From Anaerolineales bacterium (lineage in GTDB: Bacteria > Chloroflexota > Anaerolineae > JAAEKA01): a stretch of 64,000 nucleotides of DNA. The stretch is from the NCBI GenBank assembly GCA_020634615.1, contig JACKBI010000014.1, forward strand, positions 62,001 to 126,000, read 5' to 3'. A program made the position numbers and the translations under genes. Within the stretch, counting starts at the first letter, position 1; each line of letters opens with the position of its first letter. Below the pieces are notes generated by a model. The model was not told the origin of the DNA. It worked only from the letters and a program-made list of their open reading frames with translations, and ran no database searches. Positions 1 through 8,093 of this stretch are shown here, one piece after another.

Positions 1-1163
1 AGTTCCTGCTCTGGCAACGCGGCGGCTGGCGGCTGACCGTCGGCGGACCGGCCAGCATTGGCCAGCACCTCCGGCGGGTCTACGCCCCGGACGGCCAGCG
101 CCGCTTCGATTATCACTTCATGGGCGAGCAGGTGTATCAGCAGCCGTTCACCGTCGTTTCGTGCGCCTTTGATGCTGCGCCGGCGGCGCGTGAAGTGGGA
201 CAGCCGTTGGGACGCCATCTCGACGGCTGTCGCATCGGCTTCGATCTGGGAGCGTCCGATCTCAAGATTTCGGCGGTAATCGACGGGGAAGCGGTGTTCA
301 GCGAAGAGATCGTCTGGGAGCCGGTGGAGCAGACTGACCCTGCCTACCATTACGAACGCATCGTGGCCGCCCTGCGGCTGGCCCAGCCAAAAATGCCGCG
401 GCTGGATGCCATTGGCGGCAGTTCAGCCGGCGTCTACGTGGACAACCGGCCGATGGTGGCTTCGCTGTTTCGCGGCATCCCGCCCGAGCGTTTCGACGAG
501 ATTCGCACGATGTTCCTGCGTATCCGGGAAGAGTTTGGCGTGCCGCTGGAGATAGTGAACGACGGCGACGTGACTGCGCTGGCCGGCGCGATGTCGCTGG
601 AGGCGGACGGCGTGCTGGGGATTGCCATGGGCAGCAGCGAGGCGGCCGGGTACGTTGACATCGAAGGCAAGATCACCGGCTGGCTGAACGAGCTGGCGTT
701 TGCACCGGTCGATTACAACCCCGATGCACCAGTTGACGAGTGGTCAGGCGACCGCGGTACGGGCGCGCTTTACTTTTCACAGCAGTGTGTATTCCGGCTG
801 GCGCCACAGGTTGGCATCGACCTGCCCGACGGAGCGACCAAGGCGGAAAAGCTGAAACATGTGCAGCGCTATCTCGAAGATGGACATCCTGGCGCAACCG
901 ATATCTGGCGCACCATCGGCGTCTATCTGGGCTACTCGCTGGCCCATTACGCTGACTTCTATGACCTGCGCCATGTGCTGATTCTGGGGCGCGTGACTTC
1001 CGGGCGGGGTGGCCCGCTGATTCTGGAGGGCGCCAGAGAGATTCTGGCGACGGAGTTTCCTGAACTGGCAGGCACTGCCAGCATCCAGCTTCCTGATGAG
1101 AAAAGCCGGCGTGTGGGCCAATCGATTGCGGCCGCGAGTTTGCCGGCCATCAGCGCCGGTTAA
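1..1163 (+). CDS. ROK-like sugar kinase/regulator family protein, 5' partial
   Basis: The reading frame is open to the left edge of the window (from base 3), so the true start is outside. The visible part has an N-terminal segment not recognised, then an ASKHA-fold start (IGFDLGASDLK, resembling the phosphate-1 loop of ROK proteins) and a second glycine-rich segment (DAIGGSSAGVYVDN). A further motif, VLGIAMGSSEAAGYVD, falls where ROK proteins bind nucleotide. The C-terminal part (HVLILGRVTSG) also fits the fold. The usual ROK zinc cluster is not evident, so it may be an atypical family member acting on an unknown sugar or only binding it. Family assignment is moderately sure; substrate is unknown. 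Confidence 0.6.
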   Translation, partial: FLLWQRGGWRLTVGGPASIGQHLRRVYAPDGQRRFDYHFMGEQVYQQPFTVVSCAFDAAPAAREVGQPLGRHLDGCRIGFDLGASDLKISAVIDGEAVFSEEIVWEPVEQTDPAYHYERIVAALRLAQPKMPRLDAIGGSSAGVYVDNRPMVASLFRGIPPERFDEIRTMFLRIREEFGVPLEIVNDGDVTALAGAMSLEADGVLGIAMGSSEAAGYVDIEGKITGWLNELAFAPVDYNPDAPVDEWSGDRGTGALYFSQQCVFRLAPQVGIDLPDGATKAEKLKHVQRYLEDGHPGATDIWRTIGVYLGYSLAHYADFYDLRHVLILGRVTSGRGGPLILEGAREILATEFPELAGTASIQLPDEKSRRVGQSIAAASLPAISAG

Positions 1164-1268
1164 CCAATCAGACACCAGCCGGCCGCCACGCCGGCACTCC
1201 GATTGCTGAAATGTGTGGGGCGCGGTAAGATTGTCCGCGCGTGCGTCGTCCGGGGAAGAGACGATTAA

Positions 1269-1280
1269 CTTTGCGCAAAG
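1269..1280. promoter_or_regulatory. 12-bp perfect palindrome CTTTGCGCAAAG in the leader of the DUF427 gene
   Basis: A perfect 12-bp palindrome lies about 55 bp upstream of the DUF427 start, directly before a TTGACC hexamer (1282-1287) that could serve as a -35 box. No convincing -10 was found at the expected spacing. The position suits an operator, but a single palindrome of this length can occur by chance. Confidence 0.25.
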
Positions 1281-1333
1281 AGTTGACCATCTGCAAAAGA
1301 CACAACGCCCACCAAATCTCTGGAGGATTTCCC

Positions 1334-1615
1334 ATGCAGGCAATCTGGAACGGAACCGTGCTGGCCGAAAGCGATGAGACCATCGTTGTCGAAGGCAACC
1401 ATTACTTTCCACCAGACGCCATCAGCAGCGCATATTTCCGCCCCAGCGTGACCCACACCACCTGCGCCTGGAAGGGCCTCGCCAGCTACTATGACGTGGT
1501 AGTAAACGGTGTGGTCAATCGCGATGCCGCCTGGTATTACCCAGAACCCAAACCGGCCGCCAAACAGATCGCCGGCTACATCGCGTTCTGGCGCGGCGTC
1601 AAGGTAACGAACTGA
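1334..1615 (+). CDS. DUF427 domain protein
   Basis: A 93-residue protein covering essentially the whole DUF427 domain. Family hallmarks seen are the N-terminal IWNGTVLAESDETIVVEGNHYFP strand-rich segment (given here only as a landmark), the TTCAWKGLASYYDV core and the AAWYYPEPKPAA motif near the C-terminus. The start is the ATG at 1334 because a TGGAGGA ribosome-binding site lies at 1321-1327. DUF427 proteins form a compact beta barrel and their activity is not established. The gene sits 25 bp upstream of an SDR gene on the same strand and may be co-transcribed with it. Confidence 0.85.
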   Translation: MQAIWNGTVLAESDETIVVEGNHYFPPDAISSAYFRPSVTHTTCAWKGLASYYDVVVNGVVNRDAAWYYPEPKPAAKQIAGYIAFWRGVKVTN

Positions 1616-1640
1616 TCCTCGGTACTTCAGAAAGGTACTC

Positions 1641-2363
1641 ATGACTCCCACCGATTTCACCAAACAAGTCATCCTGGTCAGCGGCGCATCGGGCAACCTG
1701 GGCGCCGCCGTCGCTCGCGCCTTCGCAGCTTCTGGCGCGCATCTGGTGCTGGCCGACCGCGCCGCGGACAAACTGCCTGGTCTCTTTCCTGAGTTCGCCG
1801 GGTCGGACCGCCACATGTTCTGCGGCATGGTGGACGCTACCGATCCGGTCTCGGTGCAGTTCGAAGTCGACAAGGCGCTGGAGCGATTCGGTCGGATCGA
1901 TGTGCTGGCCAACACCGTGGGCGGATACCGTGCCGGCACGCCAACCCACGAAACCTCGCTGGAGACGTGGGATTTCATGTTCAATCTCAACGCCCGCAGC
2001 GCCTTCGTGATGAGCCGCGCCGTGGTGCCGCCGATGTTGGCGCAAGGTTCCGGGCGCATCATCCACACGGCAGCGCGGGCTGCTCTGGCTGGCACCGCCA
2101 ATCACAGCGCCTACAACGCGTCGAAGAGCGTCGTCATGCGTCTGGTGGAGAGCATGTCAGCCGAGTACAAGCACCGCGGCCTCACCGTCAACTGCGTACT
2201 GCCCGGCACCATCGACACGCCCCAGAACCGCGCCGACACGCCCGACGCCGACACCACCCGCTGGGTGACGCCCGAAGCCATCGCCGATGTGTTCGTGTTC
2301 CTGGCGTCCGACGCGGGCAGCGCCATCACCGGCGCCGCCGTGCCGGTCTACGGTCGCAGTTGA
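1641..2363 (+). CDS. Short-chain dehydrogenase/reductase (SDR)
   Basis: A 240-residue classical SDR, normal length. The cofactor loop is seen as VSGASGNLGAAVA near residue 15, followed by a DRAADK segment after strand 2. NTVGG fills the NNAG position (residue about 95), and the catalytic Tyr-Lys pair lies in AYNASKS (residue about 158). The final GAAVPVYGRS matches the C-terminus of FabG-like SDRs. It should catalyse NAD(P)-dependent oxidoreduction of an unknown carbonyl or alcohol in the cytosol. The GAS-GN-G loop is a slight departure from TGxxxGIG, so cofactor preference cannot be judged. It lies 25 bp after the DUF427 gene. Confidence 0.85.
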   Translation: MTPTDFTKQVILVSGASGNLGAAVARAFAASGAHLVLADRAADKLPGLFPEFAGSDRHMFCGMVDATDPVSVQFEVDKALERFGRIDVLANTVGGYRAGTPTHETSLETWDFMFNLNARSAFVMSRAVVPPMLAQGSGRIIHTAARAALAGTANHSAYNASKSVVMRLVESMSAEYKHRGLTVNCVLPGTIDTPQNRADTPDADTTRWVTPEAIADVFVFLASDAGSAITGAAVPVYGRS

Positions 2364-2410
2364 CACGCAGGTCCGGGTTACCAACCGGACAGCTCCGTTC
2401 CCCGTTCTCA

Positions 2411-3109
2411 TCAGGCATATTGGAGCGTCACCCCCAAAATATAACGCGCCGCCAGCACCGTGCCGCGCAGCGTGCCGCTGACTTTGGAGCGTCCGCTGCG
2501 GCGCGGATGAAAGCTGACCGGCACCTCGGCCAGTCGTGCGCCGCGCCGCGCCACTTTGACCATCATCTCGGTGGGGTAGCCGAAGGTCATCTCCTGCATG
2601 TCGAGGCTGAGCAACAACGACAGGCGGATCGCACGGTACGGGCCAAGGTCGGTCAGGGGAATGCCGTACAGCGCTGACATCAGCCGCGCCGCCAGCCAGT
2701 TGCCAAAGCGCTGCTGGGGCGGCATCGCGCCAGGCGCGATGTGCCCCAACCAGCGCGAGCCCAACGTCAGATCAGCCCGGTCGAAGAGGATCGGCGCGAG
2801 CAGGCGCGGCAGCTCCGCGGGCAAGAAACTGTGGTCGCCGTCCAGGAAAGCCACCACGTCTGCGCCCAACGCGGCCGCCTCGATGACACCCGCCGCGCAG
2901 GCGAAACCGTAGCCGCGGCGGGCCTCGTAGACAACGTGCGCACCGGCGGCCAACGCCTCGGCGGCCGTGTTGTCGGTCGAACCATTATCGCAGACGACAA
3001 CATGCGCCGGCACAATCTGGCGCACTTCGCGCACCAGCGCGCGGATGTTGCCTCCCTCGTTGAGCGCAGGAATGACCACGGCGATGGAAATCGGGGCGTC
3101 TTGTGTCAT
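2411..3109 (-). CDS. Family 2 glycosyltransferase, polyprenyl-phosphate sugar synthase type
   Basis: A 232-residue GT-A enzyme. Motifs seen are VVIPALNEGGNI at the N-terminus, CDNGSTDNT, and FLDGDHSF, which supplies the metal-binding DxD-like residues. A later GSRWLG and LTDLGPYRAI resemble dolichol/polyprenyl-phosphate mannosyl or glucosyl synthases. It lacks the C-terminal membrane helices of some relatives. As the last gene of a minus-strand operon (7 bp after the preceding gene) with two polytopic glycosyltransferases upstream, it plausibly charges a lipid carrier with the sugar those membrane enzymes use. That pathway role is inferred. Confidence 0.8.
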   Translation of the reverse strand: MTQDAPISIAVVIPALNEGGNIRALVREVRQIVPAHVVVCDNGSTDNTAAEALAAGAHVVYEARRGYGFACAAGVIEAAALGADVVAFLDGDHSFLPAELPRLLAPILFDRADLTLGSRWLGHIAPGAMPPQQRFGNWLAARLMSALYGIPLTDLGPYRAIRLSLLLSLDMQEMTFGYPTEMMVKVARRGARLAEVPVSFHPRRSGRSKVSGTLRGTVLAARYILGVTLQYA

Positions 3110-3116
3110 GGTCGAG

Positions 3117-3824
3117 TCACTGCCATCTGTCCAGAAACGCCCGGGTGTGGAGCGCTACAACCGACGGTGAGGTCGCCAGCTCCTCTCGCAGGCGCGCCAG
3201 ACTGGCTTCGTCATCCACGTCGTACCACGGGGGCAGCAACTCGACTTTCAGTTTTTCCTCGCCGGCGATGCGCAGCGTGTCAGCCAGCACGTCAGGGGTG
3301 CTCATCCTGACCTCGCGCAGCAGCCGGGGCGCGGGCTGGCGCAGACCGATCAGGTAGTAGCCGCCGTCGTCGCTGGGGCCGAGCACGACATCCGCGCCGT
3401 TGCGCAGGCCGTCGAACGCAGCCGCGAGACTGGACGCCGGCAATGTCGGTCCGTCGCTGTTCATGATGACCACCCGCGCGTAGCCTGCTTCCAGATAACC
3501 GGTCAGCGCGTTGTCCAGTCGTTCACCCAGGCTTTCACCCTCCTGTACGACCAATTCAAATCCCGGCGCCAGCGCTGCGAAATAATCGCGCTCCTCTGCC
3601 GGCAGGTAAGCGATCGCCGGTTGCACACCAGCAACGCGGCGCATCAGGTCCAGCGTATCGCGCAGGAAACACTCGTAGAGCGCGGCAGCCTGTTCCGGCG
3701 TCAGCGGCGGCGTCAAGCGCGTCTTGGTGTGACCCGGCGCGGGCCGCTTGGCGACGACCAGCAGCGCGTCGGTGTGGGGTGTGGGGCGTGGGGCGTGGTG
3801 CGCGGGGGATGGGGACTGGGTCAC
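3117..3824 (-). CDS. TIGR04282-type (DUF2064) glycosyltransferase
   Basis: A 235-residue protein when started at the GTG at 3824, which overlaps the stop of the upstream gene as GTGA, a typical translational coupling. A longer upstream extension is just the end of that gene read in another frame. Hallmarks are VVAKRPAPGHTKTRL, MNSDGPTLP and GPSDDGGYYLIGL, matching the nucleotidyltransferase-like GT-A fold of the family often named for arsenosugar biosynthesis. This family is commonly paired with a GT2 gene, as here. Residues 1-15 are encoded by a degenerate GTGGGGC array, so the N-terminus is low complexity. Substrate unknown. Confidence 0.8.
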   Translation of the reverse strand: MTQSPSPAHHAPRPTPHTDALLVVAKRPAPGHTKTRLTPPLTPEQAAALYECFLRDTLDLMRRVAGVQPAIAYLPAEERDYFAALAPGFELVVQEGESLGERLDNALTGYLEAGYARVVIMNSDGPTLPASSLAAAFDGLRNGADVVLGPSDDGGYYLIGLRQPAPRLLREVRMSTPDVLADTLRIAGEEKLKVELLPPWYDVDDEASLARLREELATSPSVVALHTRAFLDRWQ

Positions 3825-3878
3825 GATTCTTGGTTTCCCTCCGTTTCCCTGCTTTCCCTCTTTTCCCTTCTGACCTTT
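3772..3878. repeat. Degenerate 7-bp (GTGGGGC) and 9-bp (TTTCCCTNN) tandem arrays
   Basis: About six imperfect 7-bp units (GTGGGGT/GTGGGGC/GTGGTGC) run from 3772 to 3812, and imperfect 9-bp TTTCCCT-based units from about 3832 to 3878. They straddle the junction of two overlapping genes, so the array supplies the C-terminus of one protein (a charged K/R/E-rich tail) and the N-terminus of the next. Confidence 0.7.
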
Positions 3879-5497
3879 CCGTCCACCCAGGCCATCAGCG
3901 CATACACGATCGGCAGCGCCATCAGCGCCGGGCCAAGGCGCAGCTCGCGCCATTCCTTGGGCGGCAAGGGGCGATGCCACAGCCACAACGGCTCGAAAGC
4001 CAGCGGTTTGGCCAGTGCAACATAACCGAACAACGCGGCCAGCCGGGCCGCGTGGCCGGGCGGCAACAACGCGGCCAATCCCAGCGGCCAGATGGCGTAC
4101 CAGCTCTGGAACCAGAGACAGGTGATCAGCAGATAGAACATGATGATGTGGAAGGAGGCGCGCGTAAAGCTCAGCCAGCTCCGGTCACGCCACGCCTGCG
4201 CGCCTTGCCACAACGCGAAAAGAGCTGTCAACACCGCGGCGACCGTGCTGACCCGCTGACTGGCCAGCTCTTTCCCCAGGGAAGGCAGCAAGGCGGCCCA
4301 GGCCGCGGCCGGCAGCGATGCTGTGAAGAGCGCTTGCCGCCGCTCGATGCTGAGTGTCTCCACGCCTTGCCAGAAGGGCGCGTAGAACAGCACGATCAGC
4401 GCGACGCTGGCTGCGCCGGTGATTAGCAGGAAACGGAGGCGGGGCGCGAAGCGTGATACGTGATACGTGATACGTGATGCGTGATGCGTGATGCGCGCTG
4501 CGTACCGGGTCGCACGAACTCTCGACCCGTTCTTTCCCTCATTTCCTTTCTTCCCCTCGTTTCCCTCCATTCCCCCAAGTTCCCTCCATGCGATCAGCCC
4601 GGCGGCTGGCAGCATCAAGACCGGCACGAACTTGACCAGCGCGCCGACCACAAGCGCCAACACGGCCAGCGTGTAGCGTCCGCCAACCAGCGCCCAGGCG
4701 GCTGCCAGCACCCAGAAAATCATCGCGATGTCGTTGTGGCCGTTGCCCAGCGTCTCCACCAGGATCACCGGGTTCCACGCCAGCAACACGACACCGGCCA
4801 GCACGCGTTCGGGCGCCTTGCGCCGCAGGATGAGAGCCACGACCGCGGCGCTGGCGGCCAGAAACGCGCCGCTCAACAGCTTGAAGGCGACCGCGTTGGC
4901 GACCACCGAAACCCGAGGCGGGTGCGAAACCCCAACGATCTGATGAACCAGCCAGGCTGTGCCGCCGGCCAGCACCTCCCAGGCCGGACCGTAGGCTGAT
5001 GTAGTGCGCTTCCAGGCGGTGAAGGCGTAGATTGGATCGCCGCGGAACTGCGCCGCGGTGTCGGTGAACGGATTGGCGCCGTAGACGCCCAGAATCCGCC
5101 CGTGCATGATGTTGTCGAACAGATCGGCCGCGCCGAAGGGATACATGAACAGCAGCACGCCCGCCGCGATCAAGGCTGACGCGATGACAACCAGCCAGGC
5201 CGCGCGTGCATCCTGGCGTTCGACCCGCTGCGCGGCCCGCCAACCCAGCCAGTAGAGCGCGCCCAGAACCAAATACCCTGCGATCACGCGTGTGCGCGCT
5301 GCCGGATCGGTCTGCGACAACTTGAACAGGTCCAGCAGCGGCCGATGGGCCAGATCAAGCAGTCCAAAAGGGCGCACGAAAAACGCCCAGTAACAGACAA
5401 TACTCAGCGCGCCCGCGCCGAGCAACACCCACAGCGCCAGCCGGCTGGTGCTCGCCTGGAAAACAGAGTTTGGAAACGCCCGGCTTTGAGAACGCAT
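3821..5497 (-). CDS. Polytopic membrane glycosyltransferase (GT-C, DUF2029/GT87-like) with in-frame repeat insertion
   Basis: A 558-residue integral membrane protein with about ten or more hydrophobic helices. The start ATG at 5497 overlaps the upstream stop as TGATG. The FDNIMHGRILGVYGANPF segment near residue 130 carries the acidic residue and NPF/NPY motif of GT-C polyprenol-dependent mannosyl- or glucosyltransferases, followed by PLYAF-like and SAYGPAWE motifs. Residues about 304-349 are a hydrophilic low-complexity stretch (GGMEGNEGKKGNEGK, then ARITHHASRITYHVSRF) translated from tandem arrays at 4452-4588. That stretch falls between helices and is not expected in the family. It likely transfers sugar from a lipid carrier at the membrane. 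Confidence 0.75.
   Translation of the reverse strand: MRSQSRAFPNSVFQASTSRLALWVLLGAGALSIVCYWAFFVRPFGLLDLAHRPLLDLFKLSQTDPAARTRVIAGYLVLGALYWLGWRAAQRVERQDARAAWLVVIASALIAAGVLLFMYPFGAADLFDNIMHGRILGVYGANPFTDTAAQFRGDPIYAFTAWKRTTSAYGPAWEVLAGGTAWLVHQIVGVSHPPRVSVVANAVAFKLLSGAFLAASAAVVALILRRKAPERVLAGVVLLAWNPVILVETLGNGHNDIAMIFWVLAAAWALVGGRYTLAVLALVVGALVKFVPVLMLPAAGLIAWRELGGMEGNEGKKGNEGKNGSRVRATRYAARITHHASRITYHVSRFAPRLRFLLITGAASVALIVLFYAPFWQGVETLSIERRQALFTASLPAAAWAALLPSLGKELASQRVSTVAAVLTALFALWQGAQAWRDRSWLSFTRASFHIIMFYLLITCLWFQSWYAIWPLGLAALLPPGHAARLAALFGYVALAKPLAFEPLWLWHRPLPPKEWRELRLGPALMALPIVYALMAWVDGKVRREKRESRETEGNQES
4452..4588. repeat. 7-bp (GTGATAC/GTGATGC) array plus 9-bp TTTCCCT array inside a coding sequence
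   Basis: Six consecutive 7-bp units GTGATAC, GTGATAC, GTGATAC, GTGATGC, GTGATGC, GTGATGC begin at 4452. A second array of C/T-rich units of about 9 bp covers 4531-4588. Both lie in the membrane glycosyltransferase gene and keep its reading frame open. Confidence 0.85.
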
Positions 5498-6924
5498 CAG
5501 CTTGCCTGCACCAGAGCCGGTCGGCGCGCCAGAAACCAGCGGGCGACCTCGGCCAACAACAGCAGATAGAGCGGCAGGTATTGCGCCCAGACTGCCCACA
5601 ACGCGGGCCGCCAAACGATGAAAAAGCTGTAGGAGAGGCCGACCAGCCCGCAGAACAGCCACCAACCCGTCCAGGCCAGGCTGCCCGGTTGGCGCAGCGC
5701 AGCGCGAATCCCGGCCAATCCGCCGTTAGCCGGCAGCGAGGGCAGGAAGATCGCGACCAGCGGCAGCACCCACAGCATGTACCACGAAAAGAGGTTCTGC
5801 GTCAGCAATGTGAACGCGCCGATCAGCCAGATGCTGCGCCGCACGGCTGTCTCGCCATTGGGTGCAGGATGCGTGACCATCCAGAGCGCGATCCCGGCCA
5901 GCGTCGTCACAGTCAGCGCCAGCAACGCCCGGTTTGGCTCGACGCCAACCTCCTTAAAGACAGGGATGAGCACGCCGGCAAGCCCCATGTTGAAGCGCTC
6001 ACCAAAATATTTGGGCAGGAAGCCCAGCACCTCGCTGCCGTGGCTCGCGACGTAGGGCAGGTAGCTGGCTGCCAGCGTGACCAGAAAGGCCAGCGGCATG
6101 GTCCAGCGGCCGCGCCGGTCGTCAGGTCGCCAGAGAGCAGGTAGCAGGATGGCAGGATACAGCTTGGCAGCGGTCGCCAGACCCAGCAGCACACCCACCA
6201 GGACATCGCGGCTGCGCGCCCGCGCCCACCAAGCGCCCACCAGCAGTGGCAACACCAGCCCGTCAAGATGCGCGCTGTGGGCCGTCTCAAAGATCAGCAG
6301 CGGCGCCCAGAGGTAGATCACGACGCGCGCCGGCGATCTGCCCAGGTCGCGCAGCAGGCCCACCAACAGCCCGCCGGCCAGCAGCGCACCCAGCGCCATG
6401 ATCGCCTGAAACCAGCGCACGCTGTCGGGAACGATCCGCCAAAGCAACGCGAACACTGTCTGTGCAATCGGTGGATAGATCGTCACATCGGACTTGCGGT
6501 TGACGTGCGCCCAGACGACGCCATCCTGCAGGCGGCTGAGCTCAGGCGCGTTGGGCGGGTAAAGATACGGACTAAAGCCGTTGGCCTGCACCCGTCCCTC
6601 CCAGACGTAGCGGTACATGTCGTCCGACAGCGTCGGCCGGTTGAGCAACGTCACGGCCATCATGGCGGCGGCCAGCAGGAATACGGCGCCCAGCCAGCGT
6701 TGCGAAAGCGCGCCGATCCGCAGCGCTGTCACGGTTGTCGCTGCGTAAATCGCGAAAGCGACCAGATAGAGCGCCAGGAACTGCGGCGTAGACTCGCGCA
6801 GGTCGCCCAACCGCCAGGCGGCCAGGTATGGCAGCAGCAGGACCAGGCCACCTGCCAGCAGCAGTCTCTGCTGGCGCGACGCGCTGCTGCTCGTGCCTGC
6901 CTGCTTGCCCAATGAATCAGCCAT
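5497..6924 (-). CDS. Polytopic membrane glycosyltransferase (GT-C, polyprenol-dependent mannosyltransferase-like)
   Basis: A 475-residue membrane protein from the ATG at 6924; upstream in-frame codons run into the preceding gene. About eleven hydrophobic helices are visible. SDDMYRYVWEGRVQANGFSPY around residue 95 (landmark only) contains the D-D-x-Y and NPY-like motifs of the GT-C family, with DVTIYPPIAQ following. AHLDGLVLPLLVGAWW and TAAKLYPAILLP are typical of DUF2029/MptB-like enzymes. It is 8 bp downstream of the small gene before it and overlaps the next gene by one base. Probably acts with that second GT-C enzyme on a lipid-linked glycan; the acceptor is unknown. Confidence 0.75.
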   Translation of the reverse strand: MADSLGKQAGTSSSASRQQRLLLAGGLVLLLPYLAAWRLGDLRESTPQFLALYLVAFAIYAATTVTALRIGALSQRWLGAVFLLAAAMMAVTLLNRPTLSDDMYRYVWEGRVQANGFSPYLYPPNAPELSRLQDGVVWAHVNRKSDVTIYPPIAQTVFALLWRIVPDSVRWFQAIMALGALLAGGLLVGLLRDLGRSPARVVIYLWAPLLIFETAHSAHLDGLVLPLLVGAWWARARSRDVLVGVLLGLATAAKLYPAILLPALWRPDDRRGRWTMPLAFLVTLAASYLPYVASHGSEVLGFLPKYFGERFNMGLAGVLIPVFKEVGVEPNRALLALTVTTLAGIALWMVTHPAPNGETAVRRSIWLIGAFTLLTQNLFSWYMLWVLPLVAIFLPSLPANGGLAGIRAALRQPGSLAWTGWWLFCGLVGLSYSFFIVWRPALWAVWAQYLPLYLLLLAEVARWFLARRPALVQAS

Positions 6925-6932
6925 GACCGCAG

Positions 6933-7241
6933 CTACCCGGATGACAACGGGTTGCCCTGCCCGATCTCCTCCAGGAAGACGCGGGCGTAGTAGTCGTGCC
7001 ATGGCTCATCGACCTGCTCGCGCAGCCGCTTTTGCTCGGCTTTGACGATCAGGAACACCCATTCGCTCTGGGTCAATGCGACACCTTGTAAACTGGGCTG
7101 GCGCTGATGGAGAAAGGCGGCGTACCAGAGCGGCCATTCAGGGTCGGCGCCGTTGGTTTCGATGAATGCCCCAATGTGAGCTTCTTTTGTCTGGAGCAAC
7201 AGGCTGGCCAGATCGATTGCTTTGTTGGTTACGTCAGCCAT
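6933..7241 (-). CDS. Small conserved protein of unknown function in the glycosyltransferase operon
   Basis: 102 residues, starting at the ATG at 7241, which lies 13 bp inside the end of the DoxX-like gene. The protein is soluble, acidic and helical by composition, with FIETNGADPEWPLWYAAFLHQ and VFLEEIGQGNPLSSG as its most distinctive segments. Such small proteins occur next to DoxX-like genes in related genomes, but I do not recognise a named family. The overlaps on both sides make co-translation with its neighbours likely. Confidence 0.6.
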   Translation of the reverse strand: MADVTNKAIDLASLLLQTKEAHIGAFIETNGADPEWPLWYAAFLHQRQPSLQGVALTQSEWVFLIVKAEQKRLREQVDEPWHDYYARVFLEEIGQGNPLSSG

Positions 7242-7918
7242 GACAACACCCTGCCGATGAAGCTGCCGCGCGCCTTCATGGCCAGGAAGCGGGGGCGCAG
7301 CAGCGTGTCGATGCCAAACACCCGTCCGGGCGCAAAGGCGAACAGCACCAGCGCCAGCACAAAGATCGTGTTGTAGGCCCATTCCCACTCATACGGGTTC
7401 GGAATGCCCGACAACCCGATCAACAACTGCGCCGAAACGCCGACGGCTATCAGCGCGCCCAGCCGGCTGAACAGGCCCAGCAGCAGAAGCACGAAGATCG
7501 CAGCCTCGGCCAGCCAGAGCAGCCAACCGGAGAACTGGATGGTCGGCTGGATGACCTTTTCCAGAAAGATGCCGTTCAAGCGAGCGATGGGCGCGATGTT
7601 GATCGAGATCTCCGGGTCGCCCGTGTTGTCCAGGTTGGCCACGATCAGCGGCCGCGGCTGGGTCGAGTAGACCTGCTCGATGCCAATCCAGTCGCACAGG
7701 CCGCTGGTGCGTTGCAGGCGCAGCCGCCCGTTCTCGACCGTCGAGGTGGTGAAAGCGTAGTCGGCCGGGCAGCCAAAGGTGGGCGGCATTTTCCACCAAA
7801 GCTGCGTGAAGAACAGGATGGCCAGCGTCAGGCGCGCGATTACCAGAATCGCCTTGCGCAGTATCACCTCCCAACGCGGCAGTTCGCTCTTGTCGTAGGC
7901 AACAGCTTCTGAGGTCAT
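7229..7918 (-). CDS. DoxX / TQO small-subunit DoxD-like membrane protein
   Basis: A 229-residue protein with an N-terminal helix (residues 22-40) and a periplasmic-looking loop of about 80 residues containing two cysteines. Three or more C-terminal helices follow (WLLWLAEAAIFVLLLLGLF, then LGALIAVGVSAQLLIGLSG, then the YNTIFVLALVLFAFAPGR helix). The last, with FGIDTLL, is characteristic of the DoxX/DoxD superfamily. Family members take part in thiosulfate:quinone reduction or of unknown membrane redox roles. It is the first gene of the six-gene minus-strand operon ending at 2411, with an AAGGAGACCAG ribosome-binding site in front. Confidence 0.75.
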   Translation of the reverse strand: MTSEAVAYDKSELPRWEVILRKAILVIARLTLAILFFTQLWWKMPPTFGCPADYAFTTSTVENGRLRLQRTSGLCDWIGIEQVYSTQPRPLIVANLDNTGDPEISINIAPIARLNGIFLEKVIQPTIQFSGWLLWLAEAAIFVLLLLGLFSRLGALIAVGVSAQLLIGLSGIPNPYEWEWAYNTIFVLALVLFAFAPGRVFGIDTLLRPRFLAMKARGSFIGRVLSWLT

Positions 7919-7937
7919 GGTCTGGTCTCCTTTGTTT

Positions 7938-7952
7938 TAAGGACTGACAGTC
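7938..7952. repeat. Short palindrome AGGACTGACAGTCCT
   Basis: A 7-bp stem around a single base, next to the 87-bp element. Half of the motif (GTCAGTCCT) recurs at 8093-8101 in inverted orientation on the other side of that element. Similar AGGACTGGCAGT and ACCAGTCCTG sequences flank the restriction-modification gene at 29010 and 33121-33202, so this looks like a dispersed REP-type motif. Confidence 0.5.
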
Positions 7953-7981
7953 CTGGCGATAGCTGAGAAGTTGTTTGAATC

Positions 7982-8068
7982 GACTTCGGAAGTCGCCGAT
8001 TGCTTGTCACGACTGGCCTGCAACGGTTGGGGTAAGCCTCGTCTGTTGACCCGGCGACTTCCGAAGTC
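7982..8068 (+). mobile_element. 87-bp MITE/REP-like element with 17-bp terminal inverted repeats (copy 1)
   Basis: Begins GACTTCGGAAGTCGCCG and ends with its exact reverse complement, CGGCGACTTCCGAAGTC. A second copy of identical length lies inverted at 63892-63978. The interiors align when one copy is reversed (shared CGATTG-TTGTCACGAC, ACAACGGTT and GTTGACCCGG blocks). It occupies the gap between the DoxX-like and NUDIX genes. It has no coding capacity, so it would need a transposase supplied elsewhere. Confidence 0.8.
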
Positions 8069-8093
8069 TGGCGTCTTTTTTTTGGAAAGACCG

